From: Sulfurimonas sp. | GTDB lineage: Bacteria > Campylobacterota > Campylobacteria > Campylobacterales > Sulfurimonadaceae | Assembly (NCBI GenBank): GCA_030949825.1 | Contig: JAUZSC010000017.1 | Span: 1-32,201, forward strand | Direction of reading: 5' to 3' | DNA: 32,201 bases | Part shown: positions 24,033 through 32,200 of the stretch, one piece after another | Layout: each line of letters opens with the position of its first letter | Position numbering within the stretch: position 1 is the stretch's first letter | Made by a program: the position numbers and the translations under genes | Notes under the pieces: model-generated | What the model was told of the DNA's origin: nothing | Seen by the model: the letters and a program-made list of their open reading frames with translations, nothing else | Databases searched by the model: none

Positions 24033-25241
24033 CTAATGACCGTGTTCGCCAAGTGATGATTTGAGCATCATTGACTTCACGAAATAGCTTTTGCCGCTTA
24101 CATATTCTTCACCGATTTTTATGCCTTTAACTGCAACATAGTTTTCATCTTGTGTAATGATTTGAATAACACGCGCTTCGTAAGCTGCTGACTCTTCTTC
24201 ATGTTCGCCATGTTCTTCATTCCCCTCTTCTTCGCTTTCATCATGACCATGTTCTTCGTGAGTTTCTTCTTTATGTCCATCATCGTGACCATGCCCTTCA
24301 TGAGATTCTTCTTCATGATTTAGCCCGTCATACTCACCATGCTCTTCGTGACCTTCTTCCTCTGTAGGAACAAAAACCACCCATTCATTGTTAAAAAATG
24401 AAAGTGCCGATTTTTTCACAGCAGTATATTTTTCTTTTGCCTCAAAATAAAGTGTAGACTCTACAAATGTGTTTACAAACAAGTCATTAGTTTGTTCATC
24501 TATACTTGATAAAACAACAACCCTTTGTGTTTTAAAGTCTAACTCTGGGAGTATCTGCGTTATATGCGTTACAATATTTCTATTGTTATACTTTACAACA
24601 AGTTTTTGACCAACTCTAACTAGCCCAGCGTATTTTAAAGGTAAATAAGACTGCACATAAAAAGCCTGATCTTTAACAATACTTATGAGCGCTTCATCTT
24701 CTCTCACAACCGTATGCAGAGGAAGTAAAAGTTGTGATACCTGCCCAGCAGAATGCGCATAAAGTATAAAGTTACTTGTAGCTTTTTTAAGCCTTTTTGT
24801 ATTTATCCCCAGCGTATTGAGTTGTGATTCTAAGGCGATAATGTTGGACTTCATAGCATTGAGGTCAATGCTCAGCGTGTTTAACTTTTGTAATGCCAAC
24901 ATCCCTTTTTTATAAAGTTCATTGTTCGCATTATAATTTTCTTGTAAACTTTTTAGCTGTTTTTTATATGAAATATAATTAGCCGTCATTTTTGAAACAA
25001 CTATAGACTCTATAAGTGCTATTTTTTGCCCACTTTTTACATTTTGACCAGGTTCAACGAAGTACTTTTCTAAGTGTCCGCTCATCAGTGAAGTTACTGA
25101 TTGCTTTGCATTTGAGAGCTGAATGACTTTAGAGTTCAGTCCAACTGACTTTCCAAAAGCTCGTGCTTCAACATGTTCTAGTGGTATCTCAACACTGAAA
25201 AGAGATGCACTTAAAAGTAGTAGTATATATACTTTATTCAT
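24033..25241 (-). CDS. cusB: RND periplasmic adaptor, CusB-like, with His/Glu-rich insert
   Basis: A 402-residue membrane-fusion protein: signal peptide (MNKVYILLLLSASLFS), a lipoyl half-motif VEPGQNVKSGQKIALIES (62-79), an alpha-hairpin (about 82-155), the second lipoyl half and a beta-barrel (to about 290). Residues 294-351 are a low-complexity insert with many EEHGE, HEGHGHDDGH-type units, probably a metal-binding strand in the periplasm. ATG at 25241 is chosen for its AAGGAAA Shine-Dalgarno; it overlaps the end of the tolC-like gene by 8 nt. It links the inner-membrane pump to the outer-membrane channel. Confidence 0.88.
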   Translation of the reverse strand: MNKVYILLLLSASLFSVEIPLEHVEARAFGKSVGLNSKVIQLSNAKQSVTSLMSGHLEKYFVEPGQNVKSGQKIALIESIVVSKMTANYISYKKQLKSLQENYNANNELYKKGMLALQKLNTLSIDLNAMKSNIIALESQLNTLGINTKRLKKATSNFILYAHSAGQVSQLLLPLHTVVREDEALISIVKDQAFYVQSYLPLKYAGLVRVGQKLVVKYNNRNIVTHITQILPELDFKTQRVVVLSSIDEQTNDLFVNTFVESTLYFEAKEKYTAVKKSALSFFNNEWVVFVPTEEEGHEEHGEYDGLNHEEESHEGHGHDDGHKEETHEEHGHDESEEEGNEEHGEHEEESAAYEARVIQIITQDENYVAVKGIKIGEEYVSGKSYFVKSMMLKSSLGEHGH

Positions 25242-26421
25242 TATAGTTTCCTTGATTGTAGTTTGTATAAATTGCATTCTTATTTAATGCCGTATCTGTT
25301 TGGATGATTTGTTCTCGTGTTTGGATGACTTTATTTTTAATGTCTTGGAGTTGGAGAAGACTTGTATTTGCTATTTTATAACCCTCTTCATACATTTTTA
25401 AAAGTCTGAGTTCGGTTTTGAGTATCTTTTTATTTGTCTTATTTAACTTAAGAAGTGAAACCCTCTCTTTTTGAAGTCTAATAAGCCCAATATCTAAGCG
25501 ATTTTTTTCATTAAGAACTAAAAGTTCTGCCTGCGAAGCTTTTAAACTCGAGATTCTTTTTTCTTCTGACTTATCATTAAAAATAGCCAAAGGAATGTTT
25601 ACTCCAAGTCTATAAATATCTTGCTCAGGCTCATTCTCAAGTTCTGCAAAAACATTTATCCACTCAATACTATTTGCATTGACTTCCGCCTCTTTGAGCG
25701 CTTGGTTTTTTTGAGTTTGGTACAGTAAGACACTAGGGTTTTGGAGCGTGTCTGCATCTGAGACTAAGTTAAATGTATGGCTATCATCAAGTTCTAAGTC
25801 TTGCGTGATTCCCGCAAATCCAAGTAATTTATAGTAAGTATTTAAACTTTTCAAATCAAGTGTATTTTGTAAACTCTTTACCATCTCAAAATCAACCTGT
25901 GCTTGGAGTTTTAAGCCCTCGGAGATGCTACCACTCTCATAGCGTGCAAGAGAAATATCGTATATTTTTTTTGCAATTTCAAGTTCTTGTTTCCCCAAAA
26001 TCAATAGCTTCTTGGTTTGCATATACTGCGTGTAAAAAAGTGATATATCTCGAGTAAAAAGTGCTTTTTTAAGTGCATAACTTGCATCTGCATTTTCAAT
26101 ATTTGCCTTGTTTAAAGCTGTTTTATCAGCAGCAACATCCCATAAACGAATGTCTTGAGAATAATTAACTCGGTAGCCATTATCACTTGAGCCAATATCT
26201 GGATTAAAAGAGGCATATTCTAATTCAAGAGAAGGATTTTTATATCTTAAAAGAATACTTCCCTCTTCTTTAATCTTGTGAGCATCTAAGGCAGATGCTT
26301 TTAAATAGGGACTACTTTGAAGAGCTTGACTTAAAAACTGCTCAAAATTCTGTCCAAAAACGCTTGTTGCTAGTAAAAGTGTACTTATTAAAAGCCTATG
26401 TATTTGTGTATTAATATTCAT
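25234..26421 (-). CDS. TolC-family outer-membrane efflux channel, CusC-like
   Basis: A 395-residue protein with a signal peptide (about 1-23) and the OEP/TolC pattern of long heptad-rich helices (for example LARYESGSISEGLKLQAQVD and LLKMYEEGYKIANTSLLQLQ, one in each repeated half) separated by barrel strands. It forms the outer-membrane exit duct of the tripartite metal exporter encoded with it. AAAGGA precedes the ATG by 7 nt. A hairpin lies in the 71-nt gap to the upstream small gene, so it may be read partly from upstream and partly from its own promoter. Confidence 0.86.
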   Translation of the reverse strand: MNINTQIHRLLISTLLLATSVFGQNFEQFLSQALQSSPYLKASALDAHKIKEEGSILLRYKNPSLELEYASFNPDIGSSDNGYRVNYSQDIRLWDVAADKTALNKANIENADASYALKKALFTRDISLFYTQYMQTKKLLILGKQELEIAKKIYDISLARYESGSISEGLKLQAQVDFEMVKSLQNTLDLKSLNTYYKLLGFAGITQDLELDDSHTFNLVSDADTLQNPSVLLYQTQKNQALKEAEVNANSIEWINVFAELENEPEQDIYRLGVNIPLAIFNDKSEEKRISSLKASQAELLVLNEKNRLDIGLIRLQKERVSLLKLNKTNKKILKTELRLLKMYEEGYKIANTSLLQLQDIKNKVIQTREQIIQTDTALNKNAIYTNYNQGNYNE

Positions 26422-26433
26422 TAATATCCTTTA

Positions 26434-26460
26434 AAAATACGGTATAAAAATACCGTTTAT
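26434..26460 (-). terminator. Hairpin between the small His/Cys gene and the cusC-like gene
   Basis: ACGGTAT and ATACCGT (26439-26456) form a 7-bp stem around four bases, followed on the minus strand by ATTTTT. It looks like a weak or partial terminator (attenuator); as a short palindrome just before the efflux genes it could instead be an operator. Confidence 0.5.
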
Positions 26461-26492
26461 ATAGTGATTGTTTTTGTGTTAAGTTAAAAGGA

Positions 26493-26798
26493 TTAAGAAA
26501 TAGGTGGTTTGTAAAGTTGAAGGGAGTTAAAAGAGAGGTAAATCTCTTTGTCGATATGAAATGAATTTTTCTGTGGTACCTCTATCTGGTATCTTGGAGC
26601 AGAGGGTAGTATATAAGCTACATGGTATTCAAAATGAATATCACAAATATCACCATGATGACTAGGAGCTTCAAGTTCGCTAATATACTCTTCTACATTA
26701 CAGTGGTCATTATCATAAAAAGCAAACACATACTCATGCACTACAGAAAAACTCATTGTAAAAAGTAATGCTAAGGTAATGATGCTTTTTATTTTCAT
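26493..26798 (-). CDS. Small secreted His/Cys/Asp-rich protein heading the efflux operon
   Basis: A 101-residue protein with a signal peptide (MKIKSIITLALLFTMSFS) and potential metal ligands: VVHEYVFAFYDNDHCNVEEY followed by APSHHGDICDIHFEYHV, with two Cys and eight His in the whole protein. No named family is recognised. Its position directly upstream of the tripartite exporter genes suggests a periplasmic metal-binding or metal-delivery role; this is inferred from context. No Shine-Dalgarno is visible, and TATAAT ends 6 nt before the ATG, so the mRNA may be leaderless. Confidence 0.72.
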   Translation of the reverse strand: MKIKSIITLALLFTMSFSVVHEYVFAFYDNDHCNVEEYISELEAPSHHGDICDIHFEYHVAYILPSAPRYQIEVPQKNSFHIDKEIYLSFNSLQLYKPPIS

Positions 26799-26804
26799 AG
26801 GCTG

Positions 26805-26810
26805 ATTATA
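26805..26810 (-). promoter_or_regulatory. -10 element of the small His/Cys gene
   Basis: A perfect TATAAT on the minus strand, in the 20-nt gap after the hybrid-kinase gene. The predicted transcription start falls at or within a base or two of the ATG at 26798. No clear -35. Confidence 0.45.
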
Positions 26811-26818
26811 CTCTAATT

Positions 26819-28869
26819 TTAAAACTGTTTCTCCATAGCAGTAAAAAGAATCCCAATATCTACTGGTTTAGAAACATAATCATTTGCTCCTGCTTCTAAA
26901 CATTTTTCTTGGTCGCCTTGCATTGCGTTTGCTGTAAGTGCTAAAACTGGTACTTTTGAGTACTTAGAATGTTTACGAAGTCTTTTTATTACTTCATAAC
27001 CATCCATCTCTGGCATCATTATATCCATAAGGACTATGTCGAAGTCGTCTATTTCATCGAGCATTTTTAAGGCTCGTTTTCCACTTGAAGCGATTTCTAT
27101 TTTCATTTTTTTGTTTGAGAGTAACTTTGAGAGTGAGTAAGTATTTCTCATATCATCATCTACTACAAGGACTTTTTTTCCTTCTAAAACACTTCTTTTA
27201 TTTTCCGTATGTCTAGCATCTTGTCTTTGACTTGCATTGTCTAGTTCTTGGAGTATATTTAAAATATCTTTTTCTTTCAAAGGCTTTTGCATCTGTCCGA
27301 GTGCTCCAAAACTTTTCATATCTCCTAAAGAGTCTAAAACACTGATAATATAGACCGGTATATGGTTTGTGTCCATATCTTTTTTCAAAACACTTAGTAT
27401 ATCTCCACCGTCATGACCTGGAAGCATATAGTCTAGTATAATAGCATCTATCTTATACTTTTTGATTAAAGCAAGTCCAGACTCTCCATCGATTGCTACA
27501 AGTGCTTGATAGTCCTTTTCTCTACAGGTATCGTAAAGTGTTTTGGCACATTTTATATCATCTTCTATGACTAAAAAGTCTTTTTCTCTTCACTTAAATT
27601 TTCTCTATCGTCATCAAAAGGTGCTGCACATACTTTTAATGATGCACTTTGCACGATATGCTCTATGGAGATTTTCTTATCTTTTCCTAGAGGCATTTCT
27701 AAGGTAAAAGTACTTCCCTTATTTGTCTCACTGTCTACACTTATCTCTCCCTCAAGTAAACTCGCAAAACTTTGTGCTATAGACAAACCAAGTCCTGTGC
27801 CACCATAGTTACGCGTAGTTGTTCCATCTGCTTGCTTAAACGCTTCAAAAATACTTTCTAGCTTCTCAGTCGCTATCCCTACACCAGTATCTATTACTTT
27901 AAAAAATATCTTATTTTCATCAGCATTAAGCGTAAGTCGTACTCCTCCCTCTGCTGTAAACTTCAGAGCATTTGAAACTAAGTTTGTAAGAATCTGAAAA
28001 AGTTTTGTTTTATCACTAATCATAACTTTTGGTACACGCGAGTTTTGTTCTATGTCAAAACTTATGTTTTTATCTGCTGCCATATGAACAAAACGCTTAT
28101 TCATCATCTGTGAAAGTTCATCAATAGAAATTTCTTCATTTGAAACAAGACTTTGTCCTGCTTCTATTTTAGATATATCTAAAATATCATTGATAAGGGC
28201 TAGTAAATGCTTCCCACTCTCATAAATAACCTTTGCTGAATCTACTTCATCTTCACTCAAGTTTGCTTCTTCGTTTTCTACAAGTAAACCAGACAAGATA
28301 AGTAAACTGTTCAGAGGCGTTCGTAACTCATGGGACATATTTGCTAAAAATTCCGACTTGTACTTACTTGTTTTTTCAAGCTCTAGGGCTTTATTTTCTA
28401 GTTTTTCATTTGTTGATTTGAGTGTCTCATTCATCTCTATCATTTGATACTCAGCTCTTTTTCTATCTTCTATAACCCTTCCCTCAGGAACAAGATATTT
28501 TACTTCACCCTCTTCACCGTAGATAGGATGCATACTATATTCTATCCAGACTAAAGAGCCATCTGCCGTTTTTAGCTTTATATCGTGCAAAGTATTTTGA
28601 CCATTAGCACACTCTTGACAATCTTGGCGAATACGCTCAATTGCCTCTGTCTCATACTCCCACCAAGCAGCATCCCAAAACTTTTTCCCTTGTAACTCTG
28701 CTAGGCTTACACCTACTGCTTTAAGGGGTGTGTTATTTACAAAGAGTATAGTCCCTGACTTATCTAGCACAGCTACAAATGTAATCATATCATCAAGTAA
28801 AGCTTCAAAAAACTCACTATCGTTTGCCTCAAAAAATTTGTTATCTATTGTACTTATTCCCTTTTGCAT
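26819..28869 (-). pseudogene. PAS hybrid histidine kinase with two receivers, frameshifted
   Basis: First frame (28869-27571): PAS domain (about 20-137), coiled coil (about 140-172), HisKA with H180 (FLANMSHELRTPLNSLL), and HATPase with LTNLVSNALKFT, DTGVGIA and GGTGLGLSIAQS. It stops after EEKKTF. The very next bases in another frame read LVIEDDIKCAKTLYDTCREK and on through a first receiver (IILDYMLPG) and a second (VLMDIMMPEMDGYE, K in YVSKPVD) to 26819. Adding one T to the T5 run at 27573-27577 joins them into about 683 residues. As written, the kinase is cut from its receivers. It is coupled (TAATG) to the c-di-GMP gene upstream and lacks a membrane segment, so it senses a cytosolic signal. 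Confidence 0.85.
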
Positions 28870-30581
28870 TACAATCCCCTCTTTAGTAGTTCTCTAAATT
28901 TATTCTCAGACATGGGTTTACAAAAGTAATAACCCTGTGCCAATAAACATCCATTTTCTAGTAAAAAATCTCTTTGTTCTTTTGTCTCGATTCCCTCAGC
29001 AATAAGACTTAAACTTAGTGCATCTGCGATAGAGAGTATTGCTCTACACAGAGCCTCATCTTCTTTGTTTGGTATACTCATCACAAAAGATTTGTCTATT
29101 TTTAATCTGTCAATAGAGTAAGTCTTTAAACAGCCCAAGGAAGAAAAACCTGTTCCAAAGTCATCTATGGACAAAGAAACACCAAGTTGCGAGATTTTTC
29201 CTACATAGGAGTTCTCCAAATCATGCTCATCAAACATAACTCTTTCTGTAATCTCAACTTCAATATTTTCAACCTTTATGTCCTTGTTGTCAATATATTT
29301 TTTTAAAGTCTCATAAAACAAAGCTTTTGTAAACTGTGCCTTTGAAGCGTTGATAGCAAGTTTTAAATCTTTATGTTTTTTCATAAATGCCACTGTTTCT
29401 TGGAGTACAAAAATACCGATTTTATGAATACTTCCGTTAGCCTCAGCAATAGGAATGAACTCCTCAGGAGACACAAAACCCAGTTCTTCATTTTTTTGCC
29501 ACCTAAGTAAAGCTTCTGCTCCGATAATCGTGTTACTTTTTAAGTCGATTACCCCTTGGTAGTAGACTTCAAGTTCATTTTTTTCTAAGGCATGTTTTAT
29601 TAAAGTATCTATTCGCATGATTCTTTTGAGTTTTGTGTTTAAGACATCATTATAAAAATGAAAACAATCTTTTCCATCTTTTTTAGCCTCATACATTGCA
29701 GAATCTGCCGAGCTTAGAAGTTGCGTGTCATTCTCTCCATGCTCTGGGTAGATCGCGACTCCTATACTTACACCTACAGACAAACGCTCTTCTTCAAATC
29801 GATACTCTTTAGATGCGCACTCTATCAATGAAGAAAGCTTTGGAACAATCTCTTCTTCATTCTCTATACCTGAGAGTATGATGACAAATTCATCTCCACC
29901 GTATCGTGCTATAGTGTCAAACTCTCTTATCTGAGCCTTAAAACTCTTTGAGAGGTCTTTGAGTAAACTGTCTCCTGCGTCATGACCTACTGTGTCATTT
30001 ACATTTTTAAAACCATCTAAGTCAAGAAAAAGTAATGCAAACTTACTTGTGTGTCTTTTTGCGCGGCTTATCTCTTCTTTGAGTTTTTTATGAAATAAAC
30101 GACGATTTCCAAGCCCTGTAAGTTGATCGTGTTCTGCTAAAAATATGGCTTTATCTTCAGATAATTTTCTTAAATTTACTTCTTGGGAAAGCTGTATTTT
30201 TGCATTATGTATATCAAGAAAAGCTTCTACCTTTGAGCGTAATACTTGCGGGTCTATGGGCTTATACATAAAGTCGATTGCACCTGACATATAGCCTTTG
30301 AGAGTATTTTCTGTAGTTCTATCGAGTGCCGTCATAAAAACAATGGGTATATCTTTCGTAGTTTCATGGTCACGGAGAAAAGAAGCAACTTCGTAGCCAT
30401 CCATTTCTGGCATATTGACATCGAGTAAAATCAATGCAATATCATTCTCTAAAACGATTGTCAGAGCTTTGTTACCAGAGTCAGCTTCTATAATTGTGGC
30501 AGGAGTAGATTTAAGTATTTTTTGCAATGACAAAAGATTAGCTTTCATGTCATCTACTATAAGTATATTTGGCTCATTCAT
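28869..30581 (-). CDS. Response regulator with GGDEF and EAL domains (c-di-GMP turnover)
   Basis: A 570-residue cytosolic protein: receiver (1 to about 120; D54 in LLDVNMPEMDG), GGDEF (about 150-315; YGGDEF intact with an RxxD inhibitory site, REFD, five residues before it) and EAL (about 325-568). All EAL catalytic motifs seem present: EALLRW, NASKAQF, EITERVM, DDFGTGFSS, KIDKSFV, AEGIET and QGYYFCKP. It could both make and degrade c-di-GMP under phosphorelay control from the hybrid kinase encoded next. Ten nucleotides before the ATG is a run of eight G where the Shine-Dalgarno would be; an insertion sequence begins about 20 nt upstream. Confidence 0.9.
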   Translation of the reverse strand: MNEPNILIVDDMKANLLSLQKILKSTPATIIEADSGNKALTIVLENDIALILLDVNMPEMDGYEVASFLRDHETTKDIPIVFMTALDRTTENTLKGYMSGAIDFMYKPIDPQVLRSKVEAFLDIHNAKIQLSQEVNLRKLSEDKAIFLAEHDQLTGLGNRRLFHKKLKEEISRAKRHTSKFALLFLDLDGFKNVNDTVGHDAGDSLLKDLSKSFKAQIREFDTIARYGGDEFVIILSGIENEEEIVPKLSSLIECASKEYRFEEERLSVGVSIGVAIYPEHGENDTQLLSSADSAMYEAKKDGKDCFHFYNDVLNTKLKRIMRIDTLIKHALEKNELEVYYQGVIDLKSNTIIGAEALLRWQKNEELGFVSPEEFIPIAEANGSIHKIGIFVLQETVAFMKKHKDLKLAINASKAQFTKALFYETLKKYIDNKDIKVENIEVEITERVMFDEHDLENSYVGKISQLGVSLSIDDFGTGFSSLGCLKTYSIDRLKIDKSFVMSIPNKEDEALCRAILSIADALSLSLIAEGIETKEQRDFLLENGCLLAQGYYFCKPMSENKFRELLKRGL

Positions 30582-30591
30582 ATCTAGAAAT

Positions 30592-30599
30592 CCCCCCCC
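30592..30599 (-). repeat. Homopolymeric G8 tract in front of the GGDEF-EAL gene
   Basis: Eight C on the plus strand (eight G in the mRNA), 10 nt upstream of the start codon. No other run of this kind was noticed in this AT-rich window. Long G runs are unstable and drive phase variation in Campylobacter and Helicobacter. Confidence 0.75.
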
Positions 30600-30601
30600 G
30601 T

Positions 30602-30619
30602 CAACGGCATTAAGTTAAG
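30602..30619 (+). repeat. Left terminal inverted repeat of the IS
   Basis: CAACGGCATTAAGTTAAG; the inner 12 bases are identical to the right end in inverted orientation. Confidence 0.75.
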
Positions 30620-30653
30620 CCTACAAATACCATAGTTACGGACTTCCATCTGA

Positions 30654-31985
30654 CTAATTCCCAACATTTTTCTTTTTCCTTTTAAGGTGATTTATCGAAT
30701 TGGTGGCAATCGTGGATTTATGTATATCTTTATCAAGTCGTGGTTTTGATTTTCTATCAGGTCGTATAACTATTGTATTGGTTAAAAATAGCTTTTCCAT
30801 CTGCTCTAGCATCTCATCTAGTGGGTTATCAAGGTATAAAAGATCAAATACCTTATGCTTTATAAGATTGAATGACACAGCTTTATTTATCTTTTGAATA
30901 TACTTATTATCTTTAGTTGTCTCTTTTAACTCTTCGTTCATATCGTAAGTCATCATTGACTCATAATTTGTTAAAAATATTGTTGCAAAGAAGTCCTGCT
31001 TTACTGCAAGGGCTGTTTGACCTGTAAAGTTTTCAAGTGAGAGTCTATTTTTAATAAGGTCGAAATATGTTTCTATTCCCCATCTTAGAGCATAGAGTTC
31101 TTTAAAGTCAGATGTTTTTAGTTTATCATTACTCAGTACATTTGTTGCTAATACTTCTACTGTACCGTTATCTAAGATAACTTGTACAAATCTGATTTTC
31201 ATTTTTGTAGGGATATTATTTTCTCGTAATTCTTCTTTGAGATACTTAGGTGCATTAATTTCAAGTATTACATCTTTTCTCTCACTATGTGCATCAAACA
31301 AGGATTTTGCTTTTGAGAATATATTCTTTCTTAGTCTACAGAGTATATTTGTATTGTTATGAACTGCAGCAAACAGCTCAAACGATGGATATCCTCTATC
31401 CATGATAGTTAAATCATCTAATGTACAATCGTATAGGTGTTGTAGGGCTAAAGTTCTCTCATCATAAGCTATGAGGTCGTTATCTTCACTTTTATTCTTA
31501 TTGGTGATAGAGGAATCAATTGCAATATTATTAAGTACATCAAACAAACAAGATACTCTTCCTTGAGATACATCTTTAGCAAAATCTTTTATTTGGCATT
31601 TAACCTTCATTGGATTAAACTCTTTTTTTACATCTGCTGTATTAGGGAGTGTAGTTACAGAACCATCTATTGCAAGTATTCTAAAGCCTTTATAGGTTTC
31701 ATACTCTCCATCTTCATAAAACATATCACGAGCTATCTCTGCAAACTCTTTAAAAGCAGTATAGTTTAATTTAGCTCTTGCTTGAGTATATGCACTATTG
31801 GTGATAGTAACATCTTCACCCAATGTTAATTGAGTGTCATTGATACTGTTTTGTAAAGATTTATTACTCTTTTTAATCATCATAGTCATAATTTTATCAA
31901 ATCCTAGCTTTCTTGCTCTTGTGAATGAATTCACTCCAATCTTATGTTTAGTTTGGAATAACACTTCTCTTTTTTTATTTCTCAA
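30654..31985 (-). CDS. IS4-family DDE transposase
   Basis: A 443-residue transposase with the DDE triad: D in LAIDGSVTTLPN, D in IMDRGYPSFE, and E in YALRWGIETYFDLIK, which is also the IS4 Y-(2)-R-(3)-E-(6)-K signature. The basic C-terminus is KRKKKNVGN. It catalyses excision and insertion of the element. The only normal start in frame is a TTG at 31985 without a Shine-Dalgarno. A better start, ATG at 32017 with AAGGG 6 nt before it, is in another frame: it reads MLKK over an A7 run, and a -1 slip there would continue into TAGFSAVLRNKKREV of the transposase frame. A programmed frameshift or a lost A are both possible. Confidence 0.85.
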   Translation of the reverse strand: MRNKKREVLFQTKHKIGVNSFTRARKLGFDKIMTMMIKKSNKSLQNSINDTQLTLGEDVTITNSAYTQARAKLNYTAFKEFAEIARDMFYEDGEYETYKGFRILAIDGSVTTLPNTADVKKEFNPMKVKCQIKDFAKDVSQGRVSCLFDVLNNIAIDSSITNKNKSEDNDLIAYDERTLALQHLYDCTLDDLTIMDRGYPSFELFAAVHNNTNILCRLRKNIFSKAKSLFDAHSERKDVILEINAPKYLKEELRENNIPTKMKIRFVQVILDNGTVEVLATNVLSNDKLKTSDFKELYALRWGIETYFDLIKNRLSLENFTGQTALAVKQDFFATIFLTNYESMMTYDMNEELKETTKDNKYIQKINKAVSFNLIKHKVFDLLYLDNPLDEMLEQMEKLFLTNTIVIRPDRKSKPRLDKDIHKSTIATNSINHLKRKKKNVGN

Positions 31986-32012
31986 AACCGCTGAAAATCC
32001 AGCAGTTTTTTT
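31984..32012 (+). terminator. Hairpin with T7 inside the transposase 5' region
   Basis: AAAACCGCTG and CAGCAGTTTT pair around AAAATC, followed by a T7 run on the plus strand: a good terminator for transcription entering the element from the left. On the mRNA (minus) strand the same stem pairs fully with one U-G and lies directly after the A7 run, so it could pause ribosomes there. Confidence 0.45.
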
Positions 32013-32042
32013 AACATAACCAACCCTTAATATAATAGATAT

Positions 32043-32048
32043 ATTATA
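32043..32048 (-). promoter_or_regulatory. -10 element of the transposase gene
   Basis: TATAAT on the minus strand, 15 nt before the AAGGG Shine-Dalgarno at 32024-32028 and 25 nt before the ATG at 32017. Its position supports translation beginning at that ATG rather than at the TTG. Confidence 0.45.
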
Positions 32049-32075
32049 GCTAGATAGTGCTTCAAAAACCCTTTT

Positions 32076-32097
32076 AAATCCCTATAAATAGGGGTTT
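32076..32097. other. Palindromic hairpin near the right end of the IS
   Basis: CCCTAT-AA-ATAGGG, extended by AAA/TTT, upstream of the transposase promoter. Such stems in insertion sequences often block transcription from outside; no clear T run follows, so the role is open. Confidence 0.4.
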
Positions 32098-32182
32098 ATT
32101 TGGATTTTAATATATGCTTTTATACTCTGAAAAATCCACTTTTTAAAGAGATAATTTCATTGTGTTACTTTTTAGTTAATTC

Positions 32183-32200
32183 CTTAACTTAATGGCGGTG
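32183..32200 (-). repeat. Right terminal inverted repeat of the IS
   Basis: Minus-strand reading CACCGCCATTAAGTTAAG, partner of the left repeat with two mismatches. Confidence 0.75.

Larger units (their letters stand above)
30602..32200 (-). mobile_element. IS4-family insertion sequence, about 1.6 kb
   Basis: One transposase gene flanked by imperfect terminal inverted repeats: CAACGGCATTAAGTTAAG (30602-30619) and, on the opposite strand, CACCGCCATTAAGTTAAG (32183-32200), 16 of 18 identical. The right end coincides with the window edge, so the target duplication cannot be seen. The element sits about 20 nt upstream of the GGDEF-EAL gene, cutting it off from whatever lay upstream. Confidence 0.8.
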
